Below are positions 1-5,028 of a stretch of 5,099 bases of DNA, one piece after another. Made by a program: the position numbers and the translations under genes. The stretch's first letter is position 1. Every line of letters begins with the position of its first letter. The notes under the pieces are model-generated. The model did no database searches, was not told where the DNA came from, and saw only the letters and a list, made by a program, of their open reading frames with translations. Origin of the DNA: Ignavibacteriales bacterium (GTDB lineage: Bacteria > Bacteroidota > Ignavibacteria > UBA10030 > SZUA-254); assembly GCA_016207985.1 (NCBI GenBank), contig JACQYX010000141.1, positions 1 through 5,099 on the forward strand, written 5' to 3'.

Positions 1-183
1 CTCAGGATATTTCTCGCCGCAATATCCAACTGTCCATGCACAGCGTTGAGAAACAATCGGCTCACCATTGAGGAATAGTTCCATTAATTGTCTGAAGCGA
101 CTCCGGTTACTACCGATCCACCCGGCAATCTTCACAACCTGCCGCTTGGAGTGTTCTTTGAGGATTTCGGTTTCGAGGTTCAT
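1..183 (-). CDS. HEAT-like small protein, N-terminal part (runs off left edge)
   Basis: An open frame starts with ATG at 183-181 and stays open for 61 codons to the window edge, so the C-terminus is missing. The protein begins MNLETEILKEHSKRQVVKI and continues with a Trp-Ile-Gly, a helix ending in LMELFLNGEP, then a second helix around CAWTVGYCGEKYPE. Two amphipathic helices with a conserved Trp and a 'E-K-x-P' ending resemble the HEAT-like hypothetical proteins common in Bacteroidota; the match is from memory of the family pattern. Such proteins are probably cytoplasmic scaffolds or adaptors, but no function can be stated. A partial Shine-Dalgarno sequence (AAGAG, complement of 189-193) sits 5 nt before the ATG. 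The gene lies 76 bp downstream of dcp on the same strand, so it could be co-transcribed with it. Confidence 0.65.
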   Translation of the reverse strand, partial: MNLETEILKEHSKRQVVKIAGWIGSNRSRFRQLMELFLNGEPIVSQRCAWTVGYCGEKYPE

Positions 184-200
184 ATTATCTCTTAAAGACA

Positions 201-228
201 AACCCGCAACCGTTTCTGATCGGGGGTT
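201..228. other. weak imperfect hairpin between dcp and the HEAT-like gene
   Basis: AACCC (201-205) pairs with GGGTT (224-228), and CCG (210-212) pairs with CGG (221-223), leaving a 4-nt bulge and an 8-nt loop. It is the only GC-rich pairing in the 76-bp gap after the dcp stop. No T-run follows it on the minus strand, so it is a poor intrinsic terminator. It could instead be part of the leader of the HEAT-like gene. Confidence 0.2.
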
Positions 229-259
229 ATTATCTTGCTGAAATTCAATCTATATGAAT

Positions 260-769
260 CTAATTCAATCCTCTTCGCTTCAAAAGAGCATCTACCTTCG
301 GTTCTGCACCTCTGAATCTCATGTACTGAACCATGACATCTTCGCTGCCTCCTTTTTCAAGAATATTTTTTCTGAACGAAGTGGCTGTCGTTTGATCGAA
401 TAAACTCGTTTCTTTAAAAGCTTCGAATGCATCCGCATCGAGAACAGCCGCCCATATATAACTGTAATATCCGGAAGAATAGCCACCCGAAAATATGTGC
501 TGGAAGTTCGTGCTTTGATAGCGGGATTCTATCTGTGGAATCAATCCAATTTTTGTAAGCGATTCCTTCTCGAATATCGGGACGTCTTTCTCGGCTGCAT
601 CCGTCAGTGTGTGCCAATCCATATCGAGGAAAGATGCAGCGAGGTATTCGACAGTTTCAAAACCCTGATTAAAAAGCTGTGAGTTACGAATCTTATCGAT
701 CAATTCCTGCGGCATTGGCTCGCCTGTTTTGTAATGCTTTGCATACATTTTTAGAACTTCGGGTTCCAC
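260..769 (-). CDS. dcp: Dcp C-terminal fragment (substrate-binding part, no own start)
   Basis: This frame holds the final ~168 residues of the M3 peptidase. It starts at EPEVLKMYAKHY just after the deletion and ends with the stop at 262-260. The family's glycine/tyrosine-rich substrate loop is present: H91, then FSGGYSSGYYSY (residues 93-104) and VLDADAF (109-115). The first usable codon, GTG at 769-767, is directly preceded in frame by TAG (772-770), and no ribosome binding site is apparent, so independent translation is unlikely. It overlaps the out-of-frame tail of the N-terminal fragment over 693-769. It is best read as a relic, not as a gene in its own right. Confidence 0.88.
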   Translation of the reverse strand: MEPEVLKMYAKHYKTGEPMPQELIDKIRNSQLFNQGFETVEYLAASFLDMDWHTLTDAAEKDVPIFEKESLTKIGLIPQIESRYQSTNFQHIFSGGYSSGYYSYIWAAVLDADAFEAFKETSLFDQTTATSFRKNILEKGGSEDVMVQYMRFRGAEPKVDALLKRRGLN

Positions 770-2180
770 CTACATTAAAAACTGTCGGAGTGATATAATT
801 GTCATCCATGTTCGACTGATTTCTGAAACTGCCCGACCATGCACCGCTTCTCTTACTGTCACGCGGATAATAGTCCGAGTAAAATATACCAATATGCTTA
901 CCGTCAGCTTCTTTAACTTCATAAACTTTTACGTCGGGATGATACACCTGAATATCGTTTCTCTCAACTAATTGTATTCCGTATAACTTAGAAGCCACAT
1001 CGAACGCGCCTTGGCGGACATTTTCCATCTTGAAGTAGGGCCGCAGCATTTCTTCATCAAGAGCGTATTTTTCTTTCTTTACTTTCTCAGCATAGTACCA
1101 CCAATCCCATGCTTCCAATTTGAAATTGTTTCCTTCCTTATCGATTAACTTTTGCATGTCTTCGACTTCGGTGCCCGCTCTCATGAGTGCCGGTTTCCAG
1201 AGATCGTTCAAGAACTTGTACACATTCTCCGGTTTTTTTGCCATATACCTGTCAAGTACAAAATCTGCATGGGTTTTGTATCCTAACAAGTTTGCCCTGT
1301 CGACTCGCAGAGCGGCAATTCTTGATAGAATTTTCTTGGTATCATTTTCGTTGTTATTATTGCCGCGCGTGATATAAGCTTTGAATACTTTTTCTCTCAG
1401 ATCCCGCTTGTCAGAATATTGAAGGAAAGGAATAAAGCTTGGCTTCTGAAGTGTGATTACCCATTTGCCCTCCATGCCTTTTGATTTTGCCATCTCGGCA
1501 GCGGATTGAATTACATCGTCGGGAAGACCAGCGAGTTCATCTTTATCATCAACGACTAATCCGATGGCAATGGTTTCTTTTAGAAGATTTTCTCCGAACT
1601 TCACGGTAAGAACACTTAGTTCTTCGTTGATTTTTCTAAATTTTTCTTTTGCCTCGTCGCTTAGATTTGCACCGCCCCTCACAAAACCTTTGTAGTAATT
1701 ATCGAGGACGGTTTTCTGTTCTGTTGTAAGAGTGAGTTTATCTCTCTCGTCATAAATATTTTTGACCCGTTCAAACAGTTTCGGGTTGAGAGAGATGTCG
1801 TCGTTATGTTTCGAGAGGATGGGGGCGATTGTCTTGGCGATTTTCTGCATCTCGTCGTTAGTGTTCGCATCGTTCAGACTGGCAAACACGTAATCGACTT
1901 TAGTCAACAGCTTACCGCTTTTTTCTAACGCTTCAATCGTGTTCTGAAATGTTGGACTTTCGGTATTCTGGATTATGGCATCGATTTCCGATTTGTGCTG
2001 TTTCATCCCTTTTTCGTAGCCGGGCATAAAATGCTCGGTCTTAACGTCATTGAAGGGAGGTGTCTCGAACGGAGTAGCCCATTCTTTAAAAAAAGGATTA
2101 TCCGTACTTATTTGATCCTGTGGAAAAGCAAACACACAGAGCAGCAATATGGAGGCAAAGCTGTACGATACTATTTTCAT
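693..2180 (-). CDS. dcp: Dcp N-terminal fragment (signal peptide and helical N-domain, no active site)
   Basis: This is a 495-codon frame of which residues 1-470 are genuine M3-peptidase sequence and the last 25, from GGTRSSKNV on, are out of frame. Residues 1-20 form a signal peptide (short basic start, hydrophobic ILLLCVFAF, likely cleavage near VFA), so the intact enzyme would have been exported. Family landmarks are W240 with TLQKPS (residues 243-248), ADFVLDRYMAK (305-315), AWDWWYYAEK (357-366), EEMLRPYF (376-383) and FYSDYYPRDSKR (433-444). No HExxH occurs anywhere in it. The ATG at 2180-2178 is preceded by a strong Shine-Dalgarno AAGGAGA (complement of 2185-2191) 4 nt away, so translation initiation is intact. 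The product, if stable, would be a truncated periplasmic protein without catalytic residues. Confidence 0.9.
   Translation of the reverse strand: MKIVSYSFASILLLCVFAFPQDQISTDNPFFKEWATPFETPPFNDVKTEHFMPGYEKGMKQHKSEIDAIIQNTESPTFQNTIEALEKSGKLLTKVDYVFASLNDANTNDEMQKIAKTIAPILSKHNDDISLNPKLFERVKNIYDERDKLTLTTEQKTVLDNYYKGFVRGGANLSDEAKEKFRKINEELSVLTVKFGENLLKETIAIGLVVDDKDELAGLPDDVIQSAAEMAKSKGMEGKWVITLQKPSFIPFLQYSDKRDLREKVFKAYITRGNNNNENDTKKILSRIAALRVDRANLLGYKTHADFVLDRYMAKKPENVYKFLNDLWKPALMRAGTEVEDMQKLIDKEGNNFKLEAWDWWYYAEKVKKEKYALDEEMLRPYFKMENVRQGAFDVASKLYGIQLVERNDIQVYHPDVKVYEVKEADGKHIGIFYSDYYPRDSKRSGAWSGSFRNQSNMDDNYITPTVFNVGGTRSSKNVCKALQNRRANAAGIDR
764..773 (-). other. deletion junction in dcp
   Basis: Reading the minus strand from 773, the bases GTAGGTGGAA join the codon for V470 of the N-terminal part to the EPEV start of the C-terminal part, one base out of register. 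The short GGTGGAA at the join could be microhomology, since both 'V-G-G-N' and 'A-V-E-P' can be encoded with it. The lost sequence is not available, so that is inference. Confidence 0.6.
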
Positions 2181-2184
2181 TTGT

Positions 2185-2191
2185 TCTCCTT
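2185..2191 (-). promoter_or_regulatory. ribosome binding site of dcp
   Basis: The complement reads AAGGAGA, 4 nt upstream of the ATG at 2180-2178. It fixes the dcp start and is the strongest Shine-Dalgarno sequence in the window. Confidence 0.75.
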
Positions 2192-2245
2192 ATTTAGATT
2201 GATATTATTGATTAGAATGTCGTTTTATGGGATAATGGTGTTTTG

Positions 2246-2274
2246 ATAATACGGGAATTATTTTTAAAAATCAA
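2246..2274 (-). promoter_or_regulatory. possible sigma70-type promoter of dcp
   Basis: On the minus strand TTGATT (complement of 2269-2274) is followed after 17 bp by TATTAT (complement of 2246-2251). These match the canonical -35 at 4 of 6 positions and the -10 at 5 of 6, with ideal spacing. Transcription would begin roughly 60 bp before the dcp ATG. In AT-rich intergenic DNA such matches arise by chance, and Bacteroidota often use other motifs. Confidence 0.3.
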
Positions 2275-2331
2275 ACATGGTTCGCCAAATTATTTTGTGG
2301 AAATTGTCGTATTCTGTTCAATGTTATTGGA

Positions 2332-2362
2332 TTTGATTTATATGGGATAAATATTATATTGG
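2332..2362 (+). promoter_or_regulatory. possible Bacteroidota-type promoter of the AbiEi gene
   Basis: TTTG (2332-2335) is followed after 19 bp by TATATTGG (2355-2362), a 5 of 6 match to the fixed positions of the Bacteroidota -33 TTTG / -7 TAnnTTTG promoter form. The -7 element runs into the left edge of the palindrome at 2359-2409. A repressor bound there would therefore block it, which suits an autoregulated antitoxin. Confidence 0.35.
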
Positions 2363-2409
2363 TTCTAAATCTCTGTCAATGTGCTTCATTGACAGAGGAA
2401 AAGAACCAA
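2359..2409 (+). promoter_or_regulatory. two-step palindrome, probable AbiEi operator containing the ribosome binding site
   Basis: An inner perfect inverted repeat, CTCTGTCAATG (2371-2381) and CATTGACAGAG (2387-2397), surrounds a 5-nt loop TGCTT. An outer perfect pair, TTGGTTCT (2359-2366) and AGAACCAA (2402-2409), shares the same centre. Between them are 4-nt mismatched segments (AAAT / GAAA). That gives 19 paired bases per side, ending 1 nt before the ATG at 2411. AbiEi antitoxins are known to repress their own promoters by binding inverted repeats, so this is the natural operator. The Shine-Dalgarno GAGGAA (2395-2400) straddles the end of the right inner arm and the internal loop. The same symmetry in mRNA could therefore also hide the translation start. 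No T-run follows, so it is not a terminator. Confidence 0.65.
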
Positions 2410-2410
2410 G

Positions 2411-3019
2411 ATGCATTATATGGATAAAATCATTAAATATTTCAATTCAAATCACGGTTATGCTCGGATGAAGGACCTAAAGAAGCAGCCTTTCCATCCA
2501 CGCGATATAGCAAACCTCCTAAAAAAAGGGATCATCGAAAAGGTTAAACCCGGTCTTTATAAACTGGTCAATTTTGATTATGATCAGAGCATTAACAGAT
2601 CGCTTGTTGATGTTTGTAACGCTATTCCCCAAGGAATTGTGTGCCTATCTTCGGCGCTTTCCTTTTACGGACTAACCACGTTTAATCCTTCCGAGGTTCA
2701 TGTTGCGATACCAAACTCTTGGAAACCACATAAGATCATTTATCCTCCGGTAAAATTTTATTATTTCCGTGAGAGGTTTTATACGCCGGGGATACAGCGC
2801 AAAAAAACTGATGGAAAAGAGGTACGAATTTATAACAAAGAAAAAACCGTTTGCGATATGTTCCGTTACCGAAACAAGCTTGGGATAGATATTGCTCTTG
2901 AAGGACTTAAGAGTTATCTCAAGCTAAAAGAAGCGAACATAAACAAGATTCGTAAATACGCAGAGATCTGCCAGGTGAAAACGATAATGATGCCTTATGT
3001 GAAGGCAATCGTTGGATGA
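2411..3019 (+). CDS. AbiEi-family antitoxin / transcriptional repressor (no toxin partner seen)
   Basis: This 202-residue protein has the AbiEi layout. An N-terminal winged helix-turn-helix (about residues 4-52, starting MDKIIKYF and ending at PGLYKL) has the 'YARMKDL...I..LLKKGIIEKVKPGLY' spacing of the AbiEi_4 antitoxin domain. A C-terminal AbiEi domain contains LSSALSFYGLT (79-89), VHVAIP (96-101), and the signature YNKEKTVCDMFRYRNKLG (141-158) followed by DIALEGLKSYL. In type IV systems AbiEi represses the operon and counteracts the nucleotidyltransferase toxin AbiEii without direct contact. Full length suggests an intact gene. The start at 2411 is preferred over the ATG at 2420 because GAGGAA lies 10 nt upstream of it. 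No AbiEii follows on the same strand. It may be a solitary regulator, the remnant of a system, or a protein acting elsewhere in the genome. Confidence 0.85.
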   Translation: MHYMDKIIKYFNSNHGYARMKDLKKQPFHPRDIANLLKKGIIEKVKPGLYKLVNFDYDQSINRSLVDVCNAIPQGIVCLSSALSFYGLTTFNPSEVHVAIPNSWKPHKIIYPPVKFYYFRERFYTPGIQRKKTDGKEVRIYNKEKTVCDMFRYRNKLGIDIALEGLKSYLKLKEANINKIRKYAEICQVKTIMMPYVKAIVG

Positions 3020-3028
3020 TGAGATGCG

Positions 3029-3130
3029 ATGAACAAGCTTGAGCTTTTTCTGGAATCGGTATGCAGCAATGATCCAAAGATAATAGGGAACAAATGGGAT
3101 AATAAAGGTTGGAGCTGGAAACGTAAGTGA
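3029..3130 (+). CDS. possible 33-residue ORF after the AbiEi gene
   Basis: ATG at 3029 opens a 33-codon frame (starting MNKLELFLESV, ending GWSWKRK) that ends at TGA 3128-3130. It lies 9 nt after the antitoxin stop, the place where an AbiEii toxin would normally begin. No nucleotidyltransferase motif (G-S/G-x-D/E-x-D type) is visible, and I do not recognise the sequence. It might be a truncated second gene or chance. The ribosome binding site is poor (GATGAG just upstream). The rest of the gap 3131-3214 holds only an AT-rich 7-bp inverted repeat (CAATTTT 3187-3193 / AAAATTG 3207-3213) just past the stop of the convergent membrane gene. Confidence 0.2.
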   Translation: MNKLELFLESVCSNDPKIIGNKWDNKGWSWKRK

Positions 3131-3214
3131 GGATTTCGGATGAGAGATTCATGCATTGGAGGAATAAATGCCACAAGGTATTTAATCAATTTTTAATTTC
3201 TCAATCAAAATTGC

Positions 3215-4483
3215 TTAGAGCGAGAGACTTCTAAATACTACAGTATGAAACAATTTTATTGAATAAATAACAACCCATAATGGAATAATTGCATAATAAA
3301 TGGATGTTACTACGAAGGTTTTTGGTACAAGGGCTGACATCCATATAGGTACTACGAGAGAACTTAGAGTTGGTATTCCTACTAAGAATAAGAATAATAA
3401 AACCACACAAAACCAACTCCATAATTTGAATCGAAGTTGATGTTTCATATTTTTCGTGTTTAAATAGTTTCTGGGAGTATAATATTCAAGAAAATAAAAT
3501 ATGCCACTCGATATGCTCGAGAGTAAATTAATTTCTGATTTATTGTTTTCTAAGGAGTAATATTTAGCTTCATACCTTTTGGCTTTTTGTAAAAACCAAG
3601 CCGTCATGAATATTAAGATGGACAACAATATTCCAAATATTCTCCAAGCATCTGTCCCCCTAAATTCAACCCCTTGTGTCACTTTAATATCATCGAATGA
3701 TGGTTTCTTCTCTTTCAAATAGGTGTAGATTTTTTGAATATTATTTATAGAAAAACTAGGGTCTGATTCCTCTATAGTATCTTTGATAGAATCTTTAAAT
3801 GTTATCCAGTAAGGCAAAATAGTTTGTAACTGAGAATACCAATCTCTATGAACCTTATTTGGATCAAAATTGAAATATTTATTTGGCACTCTATTTCGAA
3901 TATTTATACGCCCAAAATCCTTTTTCCATGATATCACGTCTGATTCTAAAAAATCGCCCTTTTCGAATTTTGTAGAAAGAATATTGGAATCTCCCTCATT
4001 CCCTAGGATGATAAACTGTGACGCCATCAGCGACCTTATATCGGCACTCCGTAGATCAGCTTGTTTTAATAATGTTCTAAAAGCTGGTTTCACCTTTAAG
4101 TCTAAAAGCCTATTTAGATCTATTATTGATGTATCCTCATCAGGTGTGAACATGTAGTATAACGCACCATCTCTGTCACATTGTGATTTTTTTATGTTTT
4201 CACCATGATGAAATTTCCATATTTGAATATTATCGAGACTAGAGAATTGTACTGAATCCAAAGCACCTATTGGTAGATGTTTAATTAATGTCTCAATTTC
4301 ATTGATATTGTTTTCGATATCATATCCTCTTATGGATAAATAAAACTTATCATCTGATATTAATTTCCAAAATGATAATCCGTAGATTAATAATAGAGTA
4401 GCGAGTGCAAGGAAAGCTCTTGATGCGTTTTTATATGCAAAAGTTGATTGCTCTTTTACGAAATCTTTAGTCTTAGTATCCAT
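3215..4483 (-). CDS. multi-pass membrane protein of unknown function
   Basis: This 422-residue protein is not one I recognise. Hydrophobic segments lie at about 23-41 (FLALATLLLIYGLSFWKL), 281-299 (IFGILLSILIFMTAWFLQ), 353-373 (around WFCVVLLFLFLVGIP) and 391-412 (IYYAIIPLWVVIYSIKLF). A shorter one lies at 375-388. Positive charges before segment 1, after segment 2 (KAKRYEAK) and after the last one suggest the N- and C-termini are inside, with a large external or periplasmic domain of about 240 residues (42-280) and a basic cytoplasmic loop (300-352). No catalytic motif stands out. The ATG at 4483-4481 has no clear Shine-Dalgarno sequence. The gene is AT-richer than its neighbours: lines 3241-3300 and 4081-4140 together have 32 G/C in 120 bases, against 26 in 60 for 1501-1560 and 4741-4800. 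It follows the RelE-like gene by 53 bp on the same strand and converges with the AbiEi gene. Confidence 0.85.
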   Translation of the reverse strand: MDTKTKDFVKEQSTFAYKNASRAFLALATLLLIYGLSFWKLISDDKFYLSIRGYDIENNINEIETLIKHLPIGALDSVQFSSLDNIQIWKFHHGENIKKSQCDRDGALYYMFTPDEDTSIIDLNRLLDLKVKPAFRTLLKQADLRSADIRSLMASQFIILGNEGDSNILSTKFEKGDFLESDVISWKKDFGRINIRNRVPNKYFNFDPNKVHRDWYSQLQTILPYWITFKDSIKDTIEESDPSFSINNIQKIYTYLKEKKPSFDDIKVTQGVEFRGTDAWRIFGILLSILIFMTAWFLQKAKRYEAKYYSLENNKSEINLLSSISSGIFYFLEYYTPRNYLNTKNMKHQLRFKLWSWFCVVLLFLFLVGIPTLSSLVVPIWMSALVPKTFVVTSIYYAIIPLWVVIYSIKLFHTVVFRSLSL

Positions 4484-4536
4484 ATCAATTTAAAAGTTGC
4501 TTATAGGGATTAGTTTAGAAAATGAATATTCATAAC

Positions 4537-4929
4537 TTATATTATTTTTACATGCTTAATAATTCTTTTCCTATCCTCATTTTCTTTATCGCTCTTATTA
4601 TAAATCTCAATCAGCTCAATCCCGCCAGAAGGATGGCGGGCAAGCCTATCTTCTTCCTCATAGTAAGCATAAATCACACGTATGCCGGATTGGACTCCTT
4701 TGCCTTTCAGTGAACGGCAGGCGAACTTTCTTGCTTTGAAAATCTTTGGTCTGTCAAATCCTAAGTCGGGAATGCGAACAATTCCGCCGTTGTCAATTTC
4801 TAGTTTATGGTATGCAATCAACCCGACTTTAATAAAAATATCAATGTCTTCCTCCAACGTCTTGAACCGCTTGAGAAGTTTTCTCATATCCTTCTCAAAC
4901 TCAGGTAAACAGGTAATCTTCTTAAACAT
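4537..4929 (-). CDS. RelE/ParE-superfamily toxin, with in-frame palindromic insertion
   Basis: The 130-residue product starts MFKKITCLPEFEKDMRKLLK and carries the RelE-type fold pattern. Two N-terminal helices are followed by basic strands PKIFKARKFACRSLKGKG (61-78) and GIRVIYAYYEEEDR (82-95), then ELIEIYNKSDKENEDRKRI (105-123). The conserved basic residues R72, K75, K77 and R84 are in place, as expected for a ribosome-dependent mRNA nuclease or gyrase inhibitor of this superfamily; which one cannot be told. Residues 96-103 (LARHPSGG) interrupt the usual '...DRIELIEIY' at a hairpin turn and come from a 24-bp insert. No antitoxin gene is seen downstream. Upstream, only a short open frame overlaps the start (the TAA of a possible earlier gene lies within ATGTTTAA). 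The start ATG has no strong ribosome binding site. Confidence 0.82.
   Translation of the reverse strand: MFKKITCLPEFEKDMRKLLKRFKTLEEDIDIFIKVGLIAYHKLEIDNGGIVRIPDLGFDRPKIFKARKFACRSLKGKGVQSGIRVIYAYYEEEDRLARHPSGGIELIEIYNKSDKENEDRKRIIKHVKII
4621..4644. repeat. 24-bp palindromic insert within the toxin gene
   Basis: CCCGCC (4621-4626) and GGCGGG (4635-4640) form a perfect 6-bp inverted repeat around an 8-nt loop, followed by CAAG. The block is exactly 24 bp, adds eight residues (LARHPSGG) to the toxin without changing frame, and is much more GC-rich than the gene around it. Removing it restores a typical family sequence DRIELIEIY. This resembles the in-frame palindromic elements described in Rickettsia and Wolbachia genes. 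Whether it is a dispersed family in this genome cannot be seen here. Confidence 0.6.
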
Positions 4930-4946
4930 TCTCTTGTTCCATTGTT

Positions 4947-4979
4947 ATTCTGATCCCGCTCGGAGAGTGGGAGAAGAAT
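4947..4979 (+). repeat. hairpin repeat unit, left copy
   Basis: This 33-nt unit folds on itself. ATTCT (4947-4951) pairs with AGAAT (4975-4979). GA opposite GA follows. Then TCCCGCTC (4954-4961) pairs with GAGTGGGA (4965-4972), with one G-T pair, around the 3-nt loop GGA. It is the partner of the inverted copy at 4996-5028. Confidence 0.65.
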
Positions 4980-4995
4980 TTACACATAGAAGCAG

Positions 4996-5028
4996 ATTCT
5001 TCGTCCTCGTTCCGCTCGGACTCAGAAT
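4996..5028 (-). repeat. hairpin repeat unit, right copy (inverted)
   Basis: Read on the minus strand, this 33-nt unit matches the left copy at 24 of 33 positions, with identical ends (ATTCTGA at the start, GAAGAAT at the finish). It folds as ATTCT/AGAAT, GA opposite GA, then GTCC/GGAC, with an 11-nt loop. Three differences from the left copy are compensatory pairs, so the fold appears to be what is conserved. Confidence 0.65.

Larger units (their letters stand above)
260..2180 (-). pseudogene. dcp: peptidyl-dipeptidase Dcp (M3 family), disrupted by an internal frameshifting deletion
   Basis: The two frames 2180-693 and 769-260 together cover an M3-family oligopeptidase/dicarboxypeptidase. 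The zinc-metallopeptidase centre is missing between them. Family members run from 'Y-N-V-x-N-F' through LFHEFGHALHG and the downstream 'FVE.PSQ' glutamate to 'W-A-x-x-P-x-V'. Here the sequence goes directly from VFNV (residue 470) to EPEVLKMY. About 60-65 residues are lost, by comparison with the family layout as I remember it. The frame offset means the lost length is 2 modulo 3. Restored, the protein would be about 700 residues, the normal size for secreted Bacteroidota Dcp. As it stands the gene cannot make an active peptidase. A true genomic deletion and an assembly error would look the same here. Confidence 0.9.
4947..5028. mobile_element. REPIN-like element: two inverted hairpin units with a 16-bp spacer
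   Basis: The two 33-bp units lie in opposite orientation around a 16-bp spacer (4980-4995), giving an 82-bp element bounded by ATTCTGA and TCAGAAT. This is the layout of REPINs and small non-autonomous elements that are moved by REP-associated tyrosine transposases (RAYT). No transposase is in the window and no target duplication is evident, so mobility is inferred from architecture only. It sits 17 bp upstream of the toxin ATG, where the promoter or antitoxin would be expected. Confidence 0.55.

Noticed and set aside
242..270. 9-bp direct repeat AATTCAATC (242-250 and 262-270) around the dcp stop
   Set aside because: It is short and AT-rich; one copy covers the last dcp codons. Chance is the simplest explanation, and no inserted element lies between the copies.
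1995..2246. Plus-strand open frame of 83 codons at the dcp start
   Set aside because: It is a shadow of the dcp N-terminus and the upstream AT-rich DNA, with no ribosome binding site or recognisable protein.
2371..2397. Inner hairpin upstream of the AbiEi gene as an intrinsic terminator
   Set aside because: No T-run follows on either strand. Its position at the start codon fits an operator better.
3187..3213. 7-bp inverted repeat after the stop of the membrane protein gene as a terminator
   Set aside because: The stem (CAATTTT/AAAATTG) is almost all A-T with a 13-nt loop and no clear T-run beyond it, so it would be too unstable.
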